Origin: Cryptomeria japonica
Taxonomy: Eukaryota > Streptophyta > Pinopsida > Cupressales > Cupressaceae
Reading direction: 5' to 3'
NCBI RefSeq assembly: GCF_030272615.1
Contig: NC_081410.1
Coordinates: forward strand, 124,433,140-124,497,139
DNA length: 64,000 nt
Shown: one piece after another, positions 46,709 through 58,159 of the stretch
Position numbering within the stretch: the first letter of the stretch is position 1
How the letters are laid out: the number at the start of each line of letters is the position of its first letter
Notes under the pieces: model-generated
Told to the model about the DNA's origin: nothing
What the model saw: the letters and a program-made list of their open reading frames with translations, nothing else
Databases searched by the model: none
Made by a program: the position numbers and the translations under genes

Positions 46709-47753
46709 CATAGATCTAAGAATTTGTGGTCTCCACAGCCGAGTAGGCCTCAAGTCATCTGCCATTTGTCTTCCTATATCGCGGAGGTGATCATGCATTT
46801 CGAAGGGGCTAAAATAATAATTATTAATTTCAACTAGGGACTTATCCATCAAGGTTTGTAGTGCATGTTCAGTGCTCCAACTGGATGCCTTCCAGATTAA
46901 TATGGCATTCCTTTTCATATATGGATCATATATCTTATTGAAAAAGAAAGCAATATCTATAAATATCTCCTTCTCCTCTTGGTCCAAACCATCAAATCTA
47001 ATTTTTAGCCTTTCCATTATATCCATAGGCTGGATTTTCTTAGCTTTTTCCAATTCTAACTCCCAATAATACTCTTTCCTACCATAAAGATGGGCACCCA
47101 AAACTTTGAGTGAGAGGGGCAATCCTCCACAGAACTGCATGAAACTTTCAACCAATTCCTTATATGCAACAGGAGGATCCTGTCCATGGAAAGCATGGCT
47201 ACAGAAGAGATCATTGGCTTGATCCCTGTTCATTCCCTTCATCTTATAATGGATACCTGCATCTGTTAACATACTTTGATTGCGGGTTGTAATAATTATC
47301 AGGCTACTATAGATGAGCATACCTTGAGGTAACAAGGCATCCAACTGGTCTAAATGATCGATATCATCTAGAACTATAAGAAAATGCAAATGCCTTGCTC
47401 TTCCCAAGTGATCCTTCAGCTCTCCAATTCCATGGTGCACACTGCTGATCTTTAAATTTTCAATCTTTAAAAGGTCTTTCAAGAGCTAACTTTACAAGTG
47501 GTGCAATTCACCTCTTGCATGTGATTCTCTGACATCAAAGAGAAAAGATGATGCATGGTAGCCTGAACTCTTTCTGTTAAACAATTCTTTTCTGAGGGTG
47601 GTCTTGCCAGAGCCCCCAAGTCCATAGATCCCTTCTATCGTGACCTTGTCCATTGTTTTGGGTCTCTTGTACCGCCTCCTCTCTAAACAACTTTCAAAAT
47701 CTTCGACGAGCTTGACAAGTCCAATTGGATATTTTGCAACATCCAACGGTATC
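46709..47753 (-). pseudogene. TNL gene, NB-ARC exon
   Basis: ATP-binding switch domain of a plant resistance protein. Motifs in order: P-loop GIYGLGGSGKTTL, RNBS-A FLFDVRE, kinase-2 HFLIVLDDID, RNBS-B SLIIITTRN, GLPL CGGLPLSLKVLG, RNBS-D EIFIDIAFFF, MHD FEMHDHLRDIGRQM. The exon ends AGATCTATG before GTATG at 46708. Two nonsense codons (TAA 47492-47494, TAG 47486-47488) lie between LHHL and LLKDLLK; otherwise the frame is the same on both sides. The 5' end carries GATAC (47749-47753), the five exon bases duplicated by the neighbouring element. Phase matches the TIR exon (GA plus G gives Glu, then IPLDVAKYP). Confidence 0.92.
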
Positions 47754-49024
47754 TGTAGCATCCTAAAATTGCGACACTTGCAATTTTGACTGTATTTCAG
47801 TCTTCACGATGGCGACGCAACACGAAACTTGAATGGAGACCCCAAAATCTGTTTATGACACCAAAAACTACATTTTTTAGCACCCTGGCCTGATCCTCCT
47901 TTGCACCCTGCTGTCCTGGGAGGTGGGACCAGAGCGCCCAGCGCCCTGGTCCTTCAGGACGCCCTGGTCCCCCAGGACCATGGCACCCAGCGCCCTGGTC
48001 CCTAGCCCTATTTTGGGCCCGGTCTCCTTTGGGGCTTCGGGTCCTTTTGTTTGCAAATTGGAAAATTATCTTTCCTTGTCAGCCCAAGGTCGGAAAAATC
48101 AGTCTATCAGCCCTAATTGACAAGTATATAAACTACATTTTCTCTCTCATTTTGGGTAGAAGATGAACATATGTGGAAACAATACTCAAGCATTCAAGCA
48201 TTCAAGCATTCCTTCAAGCAATTGATCATTCTAAGTCTCCATTCAAGGCTAAGTGTTGCATTCAAGGCTAAGTGTTGCATTCAAGACAAGGATTCAACCA
48301 TTGAAGAGGATATCACATACTACTACATACTACTACAACATACAACATACAACAACATCTATACCTTCGCACATAAGGATACAAACATCCTTACAATAAG
48401 GTATTAGTACTTGTTTTACATCACAAACATTTACATTTATAGCATTTCTCATTTCTTGGTTAATTCCAAAACTGGGGTTTGACCTAAGGGCAAACCCCTA
48501 ATCCCTAACCCCCCAATCGTCTTCGCTTTTCTGTGTGTAGGTTGCAGGTACGCGACTGAAATTGAAGATCTGGAATCCTTGTGCAGAGACGAACAGATCC
48601 CCCTTCATTTCGCGGATTTTTCGGAGGACTGTGTGCACGCCGGGTGCCATCGTCCCATCAACTTTCGCTCAAATTTGTAGGACAGTGCCGTATCAACATT
48701 TTACTACTAATTCCAGGTCCGCAACTTCATCCTATATCCCTATCTTAGTTTATAAGTGAATCTTTCTCACTTTCTATGCATTCCTAGCTTAATCATTCTA
48801 TCTACATTCTTTACAAAAGAGGGTAGCCTTGCCGTCTTAACCCTTGAAACTCATTTAGAATCCAATCTTGCATTGTGTGGGATTGGATCTTGTGGGTTTC
48901 AACCCCTCTTTTGAATGTAAAGTCTCCCCTAAGTGAAAACCGCCAACCCTAGTCACCTCCCTTCTCTCTCCTTGGAGTTGGAAGAGGGGAGAGCAACTAG
49001 GGTTCGATCATTTTCCGCTTTACA
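47754..49024 (+). repeat. 5' LTR of gag-only element (1271 bp)
   Basis: TGTAGCATCC to CGCTTTACA. GC-rich part at 47880-48050 with repeated CGCCCTGGTCC and CCTTCAGGAC phrases, where the two LTRs differ most in length. Then a run of CATTCAAG repeats (48188-48290), and GGACTGTGTGCACGCCGGG near 48630 related to the leader module. Confidence 0.93.
48125..48132 (+). promoter_or_regulatory. TATA box in 5' LTR
   Basis: GTATATAAACTAC is a good plant TATA box, about 370 bp into the LTR; the same box occurs in the 3' LTR near 54743. A transcript would start near 48160. Inferred from sequence only. Confidence 0.55.
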
Positions 49025-49027
49025 TTT

Positions 49028-49045
49028 TGGTGAACCCGACGTGAA
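49028..49045 (+). other. primer-binding site of gag-only element
   Basis: TGGTGAACCCGACGTGAA three bases after the LTR; differs by one base from the site of the Tat/Ogre-like element (TGGTGAACCCGACATGAA). Confidence 0.8.
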
Positions 49046-50206
49046 CATCCTTTCTAATTATTCATGGTTAGATCTGAAAATTGGATTCCTTGATTACATT
49101 TCCATGTTTGATCTTTTGCAAAATTTTAGAGGTTAATTGCATAAAAACCCTAAATTTTCTTTTTAAAAAAATTGAGCTTGCAAAATGTTTAATTATTAAT
49201 GCTTGTTTCAAATCTGCCCTTCTATTACAAATTAACAATTCATATTTGTGCTTTAATTCTAAAAATTAAGTGGTTAAGTGTCAAAACCCTAATTTTTAAA
49301 ACCCTCTTGATTCAACCTTTGTCTGACAATTTAACTGATCAAAACATCTCCAAATCAGCTGTAACTTTGGATTCCGCAATAAAATCACAATATCTTTCAT
49401 CCCTGAAAATTTGGAAAAAAGTTGCGAGGACCGTGTGCACTCCGAGCGCCATCGTCCCCGACATTTTTTTCGAAATTTTGGGAGCTAGATCTTACTGTAT
49501 TTTTCTGCTAAAATCTAGAATTTTGGCTAATTTTATCAATTATAACACTTTCAAAATTACAGTCAAAGTTGGTCTTGTGATTGCTTGGATTAAGGCTTCT
49601 AATCATTCAAAAATCATTGAAATTCAAATTTTGTGTCAAAATTGTGTTCTTACTGTCCTAAATCTGAAAAGTGTGTTTACATTCATTTGAAATTTCAGTG
49701 CTTTATTCAAATTCTTGCAATTTGTGACTTTTGAAATTAAGTGCTTAATTACAACAACTTTAATTTCCGCTTTCAAAATTGAATTTTGCGTGAAATTGAG
49801 TCAATTTTTAAATTTCAAAACTTGCATTGCTTTTGACATTCCCTCTAAAATCATAAAATTCAAAATTTCAGTTTCCCTCTCTTTTTCAAAATTCAAATTT
49901 TGCATTTTTCGACAATCTTGGTAGGGTTCAATTTTGAGATTGCAACTTTAGTTTGGCCTATCTACAGATCGTAAAATCACTCAATTTTTTCAGATTAGCT
50001 CTAAAATCATCATACCTTTCATCCCTACAAATTTCGAAAAAAGTTGCGAGGACCGTGTGCACTCCGAGCGCCACGGTCCCGAATATTTTTTCCGAAATTT
50101 CGGTAGATTGTCGTGATTGCATTTAACAGCTTAAATCTAGAAGATTGGCTGATTTTACTAAAAATTGCTCCCTCTAAATTCAAAATCTTCTCTCTCTTTC
50201 TAGTGC
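49046..50206 (+). other. leader of gag-only element with duplicated module
   Basis: AT-rich leader without a credible gene. Two segments of about 180 bp, at about 49375-49560 and 50000-50180, are diverged copies sharing AAAAAAGTTGCGAGGACCGTG, TGCACTCCGAGCGCCA and AAATCTAGAA. The second forms an 8-bp stem GGACCGTG/CACGGTCC. A related stretch lies in each LTR (near 48620 and 55240). Confidence 0.7.
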
Positions 50207-53200
50207 ATGAGTTTTACAACAATAAGCCCTACTTACACTATTCCCGTTAGACGAAGCCATAGAATTAAGTCTTTCCGAGGTTTAATTACCGAGGAAATGG
50301 AACCTAATTTGAATAGCCTTTTTAACGAGGACATGGGTAATTCCTCTAATCCTCCTAATGATGAAGAAGCTCTCCATGAGGTTTCTGTAGAACAACTTTC
50401 AAAATTGGATAATCAATTTGACGATTTTCGACAATGGATGTCTCAAGAATACCCCGATAGTCAAGCTCTTCCTTTAATTGAGGGTCTAAAACATATGCTT
50501 CAAAGTGGTAAGAATGGAATTGATATTTTGCGTGGTATTGCACACATTGTGGATTCGAATGTGATTCCTATGAAGAGTTGTGCTGAAACTTTAGGTTATA
50601 CACAACCTCCGACTCAAGTTAATCATTCTATTCCTTTGACAACTTCTATTGCTAGCATACCTACCTTTACATCAAACATAATGACTACTTCTATACAAGA
50701 CATTCCTCTTGTGATCACCAGTCATGGGGGCAATCCTTCTTCTTCAATTAACCCTCTTCCTTCATTTAATCCGACTTCTTCATTCATTCCTTCAATGAGT
50801 GTTCCTATTACATCTCCGCAAATGAACATGACGCAAGGGGGCAATTCATTCAACCATTCCATTCCTCCTTGTAGTGTTCCTCCTGTCGAATCCTCTCCTA
50901 TGACTAACTATCATAGTGTCCCACCACCTTACTCTCTACCTTCTTTCAATAACATAACACCTCCATCTCAATCTAACACATCTAATATGAATTCTTCGAT
51001 TGAAGCGACCATTAACAATCTTGCACAAACTGTCTCTTCTTTACAACAACAAATTGCCTCTATGAATCAATCTAAGTTTAGTGTGCCCACATTTGATGTT
51101 GCGAGCCCACTTTCTCTTGACATTGTTCAAGCTATTCCACCTAAACATGTTGAAATCCCTAATTTAAAGCTTTATAATGGTAAAGGTGATCCTCTAACAC
51201 ATGTCAAGACTTTTCAAACAATTTGTACCGATTTTGCTTATGACCAAAGGTTGCTTGCAAAACTGTTTACTAGAACATTAAGAGACAAAGGCCTACAATG
51301 GTATTGCTCGTTGCCTTCTTATTCTATTACTTCTTTCTAACAACTTGCAAATGCTTTCATTCAACAATTTCAAAACAATATAAGTCCTAAAGTTACTTTG
51401 ATTGATTTAATACATTGTAAACAAGGTGTTAAAGAAAAAGTGACTGATTTCATTGGTAGATATAAGCATTTGTATGCTCAAATTTCTTTTCCAGTGCCTG
51501 ACAATGATATTCAAAGAATCTTTATTTCCAATTTACAAAAAGATATTCGAGACAAACTTCTATTTTCTGAGTTTACTTCTTTCCAACAGTTGTGTGCAAC
51601 TCTTCACAATTATCAACTGATTGTGAGTCAAATGGAACAATCACATCCTATGGCTCCAAGTGATAAGGGTGATAGCAGTCAACAACCATTTGGAAAGTTT
51701 AAACCAAACAGAGATTCCATCAAATTCAATGAAAACATCATCAACAACAATGTGAATGCAGCATCAGGTGTGCCTTCTATTTCTAAGTTTTTCAAGAAAG
51801 AAAGAAAGTTTACTCCATTGAATGAATCATTGCATAGTATTATGAATAAGTTATTGGAACAAAATGTGCTTACTCTTCCTCCTATAAGGCAAATTGATCC
51901 TACAAAGATTAATTCACCTTATTTTGATAACAAATCTTTTTGTCAATTTCATCGTCAGCCTGGGCATGATATTGATAAATGTTTTTCTTTAAAGGGTAAA
52001 ATTCAAGATTTGATTGATAATAATACTATCTCTGTTTCTGGAGTGAATGATAAAGGCAACACATCTGTAGCTCCCCCTAACCAAAATCTTCAGATTTTTA
52101 CTGATCCATTACCTTCTCATACCTCTAATGCGATTGAGGCTAATGATTCCTCTCTCTCATCTGATGGTCTTGTGTCTATAACTCCGAATGTGATTAACTT
52201 TGTAGAGCAGCAAGAAAACCCTAAAGAACCTTCCATCACATTTGATTCTAGTGAAACTATCAGGGCACCTGATGGTCCTTTATACATAGTTGCAAAAGTC
52301 AAGAATACACCTTGCTGTGGAGTGCTTATTGATCCTTCCTGCATGGTTAATGTTATTACTGAAGAATTTCTTTTTACTTTGCAATTGAATCAAGTGATTT
52401 ATGACAAAACAGATGTGATTGTGAAATTATTTGATGCATTTTCTTCTCTTGCAATTGGTTCTATTACATTACCTATTGAAGTTCATAACAAATCCCTTGA
52501 TGTGAACTTTGCTATTATTCCTTCATTTGAACAATTTCATGTGAAGCTTGGCTATCCTTGGCTATCTTCCATGAAAGCTATTGCTTCTCCTATTCATAAG
52601 TGTTTGAAATTTCCCCATAATGGTGAAGTTGTTACTGTCAATCATAGTCTCTTTAAATCAGCTGATAGAACTTCTAGCGTTCCTATTGATTATTTTTGGC
52701 CTAAACAATTCCAATCTCTTCCTCCGCGAAGTGATCATCTTTTCAAATCTTATCAAAAATGGAAAACAGATATGATCCTATCTTTAAGTGAACCTAGAAC
52801 ACCCAAACTTGATATTCCTATCGTTCTTGAGAAGGAAGTCCTTCCTTTGAAAGATAAAACTAATGTCTTTCCTCAAGAAGATTCCCAACCCATCCCTATG
52901 GATGTAACTATGTCTATGTCTAACAAACTTTCTAAAGGTAGACCTATACCTCCTCATCATAGTGGACTTGGTCTCCTTCCTAAACCAAATATTCCTCCTT
53001 TATATGGAGCAGTTCTTCCTCCTTCTTTTTATAGAGAGAAGAGACCTTCTTCTTCTCCTATTATCCAGCCTAAGAGACCACAACCTAAACACCCAAGTGA
53101 TAAGGATGAGAACATTCCTCCTCCTCAATCTTCTCCACTTCCTACTAAGACTAGACGAAATCGTTCTGCACGTGAACGCCGACGAAAGCGTCGTCTTAGA

Positions 53201-53650
53201 GCTCAAGCAGATGCTTCTCAAACTTTGCAATCTCCAAAAACACCTTCAACAAGCATTATTCCATTTTCTCCTCAACTAGAAATTGAGCCAAAATCTCCTA
53301 AACATAAGATGCATGATGGTCTTGATCCTGTGTGAGTTAAAGATCCTATTTTTATAAATCTTGATGATGATATAGATGAAAATGTTATTCATGATGAAAA
53401 TGTTACTCGTCTTGCTTCTGATAGTGAATATGAACTTGTTGATATTGATAACCATTTATCTAACGAATTTTCTAAAGCACTTATCCTAGCTCCTAGACAA
53501 GAACAACGTGGCTTGGAACATGAACATAGCCCTTGTTTGGATCTTGTGATAGCTCCATCTGCTGTGTTGAATGTTCCTCCTCTAGCATGTTCCCTGCCTT
53601 CCCGAAACATTGATCAGCAAGATCGGGGGGTAGATGATGTGCTAGACTAG
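50207..53650 (+). pseudogene. gag and protease-like polyprotein of gag-only element
   Basis: A single frame of 1147 codons with two stops (TAA 51338-51340, TGA 53333-53335). The N-terminal third is Ser/Thr/Pro-rich after MSFTTISPTYTIPVRRSHRI. The gag domain follows: IPNLKLYNGKGDPLTHVKTF, LFTRTLRDKGLQWYCSLP, CKQGVKEKVTDFIGRYKHLY, RIFISNLQKDIRDKLLF. Then a finger-like FCQFHRQPGHDIDKCFSLKG, a protease-like segment CCGVLIDPSCMVNVITEEF with VKLGYPWLSSMKAI, and a Pro-rich then basic tail (RRNRSARERRRKRRLRAQ). Gag would package RNA into particles. The protease triad is degenerate (DPS instead of DTG or DPGS). The start was taken at the first Met after the leader. Confidence 0.85.
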
Positions 53651-54376
53651 TTTCATTAGCATAGCAGATTCTTTCCTCCTCTCTTTTGTTACTTCTTCTA
53701 TGTGTTATTCTCATTCTTCTATTTGTTGTCCTTAGTGTTATCTACTTGAGGATGATGCAAAGCATTGAGATCTCTTTTGGTCTCTCTCATGTTGACTCAA
53801 AAGACACATGTGTTCCCTTCTTCTAGGTGACCTTCCTTGATTGGGGAATGAAGAACAATTATGCATACATACATATGATATACATGACTTATCATACAAC
53901 ATACTGACCCCGAGGAAAGCGAAGTCACCTCGTGCTTTGTGTTTTGTGTCTATTATCCTTGGGTTTATCTCACACTTGGGGGCTAAATCTTTGTGATAAC
54001 GTGCTCCTTTCCTTTCTCATTTCTTATGTGTATCACTACCTTAAAGCAATCACCCCCGTTGAGGCATGTGTGATCGCTTTAACGTAGGGGGGCATACACC
54101 CCATCTATCCCTTCAGGATACTTGAAAATTTCTTGGCGAACTTAGCTTTGCCTTGAAAATTTTCGGTATTTCTCTTGCATGACTCATAGTGAGGGAACCT
54201 TACTACTGACAGTCATGGTTCTCCCTCATGATCTTGCCTTTTACTTTGTCAATCGAAGTCGTAAGATCCTTAGTCCACTGGGGGCTTGGTGTGTCTTGCC
54301 TCCTTGACATGGTGAAAGTCTTTCAATGTTGTTTCCTTGTACTTTACTGGAAGTATGAGCATACATACTCCCGCTA
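53651..54376 (+). other. 3' untranslated region of gag-only element
   Basis: No RT or integrase. Contains an imperfect hairpin at about 54042-54083 (TAAAGCAATCAC against GTGATCGCTTTA) and short phrases with GGGGGC. No other feature seen. Confidence 0.6.
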
Positions 54377-54391
54377 AAGTGGGGGCTAAAT
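54377..54391 (+). other. polypurine tract of gag-only element
   Basis: AAAGTGGGGGCTAAA directly before TGTAGCGTCC of the 3' LTR. Confidence 0.85.
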
Positions 54392-55643
54392 GTAGCGTCC
54401 TAAAATTGTGACACTTGCAATTTCAACTGCATTTCGGTCTTCAGGATGGCGACGCAACATGAAACCTGAATGGAGACCCCGAAATCTGTTTATGACACCA
54501 AAAACTGCATTTTTTAGCACCCTGGCCTGATCCTCCTTTGCACCCTGCTGTCCCGGGAGGTGGGACCAGAGTGCCCAGCGCGCTGGTCCTTCAGGACCAG
54601 GACGCCCAGTGCCTTGGTCCCTGGCCCTATTTTGGGCCCGGTCTCCTTTGGGGCTTCGGGTCCTTTTGTTTGCAAATTGGAAAATTATCTTTCCTTGTCG
54701 GCCCAAGGTCGGAAAAATCAGTCTATCAGCCCTAATTGACAAGTATATAAACTACATTTTCTCTCTCATTTTGGGTAGAAGATGAACATATGTGGAAACG
54801 ATACTCAAGCATTCAAGCATTCAAGCATTCCTTCAAGCAATTGATCATTCTAAGTCTCCATTCAAGGCTAAGTGTTGCATTCAAGGCTAAGTGTTGCATT
54901 CAAGACAAGGATTCAACCATTGAAGAGGATATCACATACTACTACATACTACTACAACATACAACATACAACAACATCTATACCTTCACACATAAGGATA
55001 CAAACATCCTTACAACAAGGTATTAGTACTTGTTTTACATTACAAACATTTACATTTACAACATTTCTCATTTCTTGGTTAATTCCAAAATCGGGGTTTG
55101 ACCTAAGGGCAAACCCCTAATCCCTAACCCCCCAATCGTCTTCACTTTTCTGTGTGTAGGTTGTAGGTACGCGGCTGAAATTGAAGATCTGGAATCCTTG
55201 TGCAGAGACGAACAGATCCCCCTTCATTTCGTGGATTTTTCGGAGGACCCTGTGGACGCCGGGCGCCATCGTCCTGTCAACTTTCGCTCAAATTTGCAGG
55301 ACAGCATCGTATCGACATTTTACTGCTAATTCCAGGTCCGCAGCTTCATCCTATATCCCTATCTCAGTTTATAAGTGAATCTTTCTCACTTTCTATGCAT
55401 TCCTAGCTTAATCATTCTATCTACATTCTTTACAAAAGAGGGTAGCCTTGCTGTCTTAACCCTTGAAACTCATTTAGAATCCAATCTTGCATTGTGTGGG
55501 ATTGGATCTTGTGGGTTTCAACCCCTCTTTTGAATGTAAAGTCTCCCCTAAGTGAAAACCGCCAACCCTAGTCACCTCCCTTCTCTCTCCTTGGAGTTGG
55601 AAGAGGGGAGAGCAACTAGGGTTTGATCATTTTCCGCTTTACA
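54392..55643 (+). repeat. 3' LTR of gag-only element (1252 bp)
   Basis: TGTAGCGTCC to CGCTTTACA; followed by GTATC (55644-55648), the target duplicate, which is also the first five bases of TNL exon 2 on the minus strand. Confidence 0.93.
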
Positions 55644-55815
55644 GTATCCTATTTTTCCTTTCTTACACTACTTGTAGGACACGAGAAATAATATTTTCAC
55701 ACAAATTGCTGAAATCCAAAACCAAAAAATCCTTTCAGAAAGTCATCCTAACTTAAGGTAAAATAAATGTCACAAACTGGAGAAATAGGGAAAACAAGAG
55801 GAATAGTAATCTTAC
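55644..55815 (-). other. TNL intron 1 with its original acceptor
   Basis: Minus strand from donor GTAAGA (55815-55810) to acceptor AAATAG ending at 55649. The original intron is about 167 bp; exon 2 would start at 55648, where the gag-only element now interrupts it after GATAC. Confidence 0.75.
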
Positions 55816-56300
55816 TCTTGATGCTGGCTAAGCTCATAACCAGATATGTCTGCAGTGGATTTGAGGGCCCTTCTCCATTCATCCAACTTATCAGGATACC
55901 TGCCTCTCCTTTCATAATAAGAAAATGCCTCAGCATATTGTGATTTCTCGTTCTCGATGTGACGTAGCTCCCATGGCTGGACATTGTAGAAGACAGGAAT
56001 GAAGAGGGCATCAGTTTGTTGTAACATAAGAACAAGCTCATCTAAACACCAAGAGGAGTTTGCATATCCTTGGGAAAAAATGGCAATCTGCACAAAAGAT
56101 GAGCAAATGGCATTGTGAAGGGCAAAAGGAATAGAACTCCCCACTTGTATCTCTGGACGGTCTAGAAATGCCTGGCACCCTCTTTCCCTAAGAAGGTGAT
56201 ACAAGTGTTTAGCAAGGGTTTCCTTGACATCAGGGCCTCGGTGGCTGATGAATGCATCATATAGTTTAGGACATGCAATTGCTGAAGAGGAGGAAGCCAT
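55816..56300 (-). pseudogene. TNL gene, TIR-domain exon
   Basis: Start ATG at 56298-56300 gives MASSSSAIACPKLYDAFISH. The TIR domain spans about residues 14-155: YDAFISHRGPDVKETLAKHL, the BB-loop region FLDRPEIQVGSSIP, FSQGYANSSWCLDELVLML with the conserved catalytic Glu of plant TIR NADases, LFIPVFYNVQPWELRH, and LDEWRRALKSTADISGYEL. The exon ends CATCAAGA before GTAAGA. This Met was chosen over one 55 codons upstream because homologous TNLs start just before the TIR and the upstream residues show no domain. TIR domains make nucleotide signals that trigger immunity. The exon itself is undamaged; it is called a pseudogene because the rest of the gene is broken, yet a TIR-only product is possible. 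Confidence 0.88.
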
Positions 56301-58159
56301 GAATGCAACACAGGAATTGCAAAATGAATGAAACTGAGGAAGCAGAGTTACCAACTGGATTTGATGGAATGATGAAACAATATCTGATATTTGTAGTGAC
56401 TCGTAAGAAAATGACAAGGATAACCAGCTGTCCCCAATTGAGGTAAGGAATATTCGGGTGGACAAGACAATAGCAAAGGGTCACCAGCTGTCCGCCATTG
56501 AGGTGATTGGACCGCCAACAATAATTGTGGTCCTTGTCATGAATTATTTCCAAGAGAACTGAGGCATGCATCTTCCTTGAAATTTTAAGAGGGAAAGATG
56601 TCGTGTCCAATAATTTACACCATTGCACCTAATTGGGAAAGATGCCGTCTCCAATAAAGGACATATGCAAGAGAACTGAATGTTTATCCATCTTTGATTT
56701 TAACTTTGATAATTTGTCGTTTATTTAGCGGTCACGTTTTTTAGTTGGGTTTGGTTTTCTTGGCTTCGACTTTCTACCGACAAAGTAGGTCTCCGTTGTT
56801 TTATCTTTCAATTTTCCAATCACCAAATTTTTGTGCAATTTCATGATGGGGGAACTCCACATCTTGGGCTCCTCGATTGCATATGGAAGTGTATATCATA
56901 TTTTACAATCCAAAATCAAGACAATGTACCTACGAGGAAAAAGCTTAGAGACATGAATCATTTATTATTTTCTTTATAAAATTTAAATATATTTTAATGT
57001 AAGTTCTTATGAATTTATTACAAACTTTTTATCATTCAATCTCATTTTACACTCCACTTCCACCAAAAATCATGTACATCTTCTTTTTATAGGAAGTGTA
57101 TTGGTAGTCGTCGTTAGGGGAAGAGCACTCGTTGTCATTCATGTTCTAATAACCATTTATTTCTTACACACTGAACCTCCTAATTATTAATTTTACAAAA
57201 ACCAAAAAACAAATAACGAAAAGTTCATTAATAAATTTCTCATGTATCAATACCTGCTCATTTTGTAGCTTTTTTGGACCATAATTGGTCCATTTGTGCA
57301 CCTTTATTCGTACCCATAGCGCATGGGACATTTGTGCATAAGTATTGGCAATTTAAAGTGCACAGTTATTGAAGCATCTTTGAACAAGTATTGGGCGACA
57401 CTTTGAAATGTGTACCTTTTGACCTTTGTGCACATAATAGAGCCCACAACATGCATCATTACTACCCAAAAGCCAAAACAATAGTTATAAGTAGTTAAGC
57501 CACATGTAGAGACAACAATTTTTTTTTTGTTACAATCCAATATACCCTTTACAATTTGTGAGTGCATAAAGTTAGCTATAACGAATGTTGGTATGCTTCC
57601 CCTATAGCTAATTTCACAAACCCAAAATTTCTAAATGAATTTCGACAATATTTTTGGGTTGTCATGCAAACAAACTCCTAATAATCAGGAGGTTGACTAT
57701 TGTATGAAACTATTGTTTTTGAATAGCTTACAAAGTTAATTTAGAAGTGAATTCTCTATTATAGACTACTATTACTTGTAATCTCCACTGGAAATAAATA
57801 AGGGATTAATTTTCTATTAAGCATTTGTTGCTAGTAGTCTCTGTAGGAGATAACTTAGGTAATGATTTTCTATTTAGGAGGTAATTTAGGGGTTTATCTC
57901 TAAATAAAAAGGGATTCAGTTATAAGAGTTTTTTAGCTTATCAAGAGATGTAATTTTCAGGTTTTGAATAATGAATAAAGATGTTCAAATAAGTAATTTT
58001 TGTTTTATTCTTTCCTATGTTATATAAGGTAGGTGATTATTAATCTTTCGAGGTCAAAGGATTGTCTACATGATCTCCATATGCAACTTAAGTGCCTATA
58101 ACTATTGTTTTTTCTTCCGAGTAGAAACGACACACGTTGCACAAGATCCATTATGGGCA
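56301..58159. other. 5' flank of TNL gene and intergenic sequence
   Basis: Upstream of the TIR exon (minus strand) no other gene is seen. A short duplication, CCAGCTGTCC(C/G)CCATTGAGGT-like, occurs at 56430 and 56485. From about 57588 (TGTTGGTATGC) to about 58030 the sequence has LTR-like composition (AATAAAGATG near 57975), but no target duplication was found. Short open frames lack motifs. Confidence 0.4.

Larger units (their letters stand above)
47754..55643 (+). mobile_element. gag-only LTR retrotransposon (TR-GAG-like), 7.9 kb
   Basis: LTRs at 47754-49024 and 54392-55643 (TG...CA), a perfect 5-bp duplication GTATC (47749-47753 and 55644-55648), a primer site at 49028 and a purine tract before the 3' LTR. 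The internal region carries only a gag plus protease-like frame (50207-53650). I found no reverse transcriptase, RNase H or integrase motif on either strand. This matches the described class of terminal-repeat elements with a GAG domain that depend on enzymes supplied in trans. The LTRs differ at a few dozen sites, so it is older than the Tat/Ogre-like insertion. It lies antisense to the resistance gene. Confidence 0.9.

Noticed and set aside
57588-58030. Solo LTR upstream of the TNL gene
   Set aside because: TG start and AATAAAG are present, but no matching CA end with a 5-bp duplication could be found.
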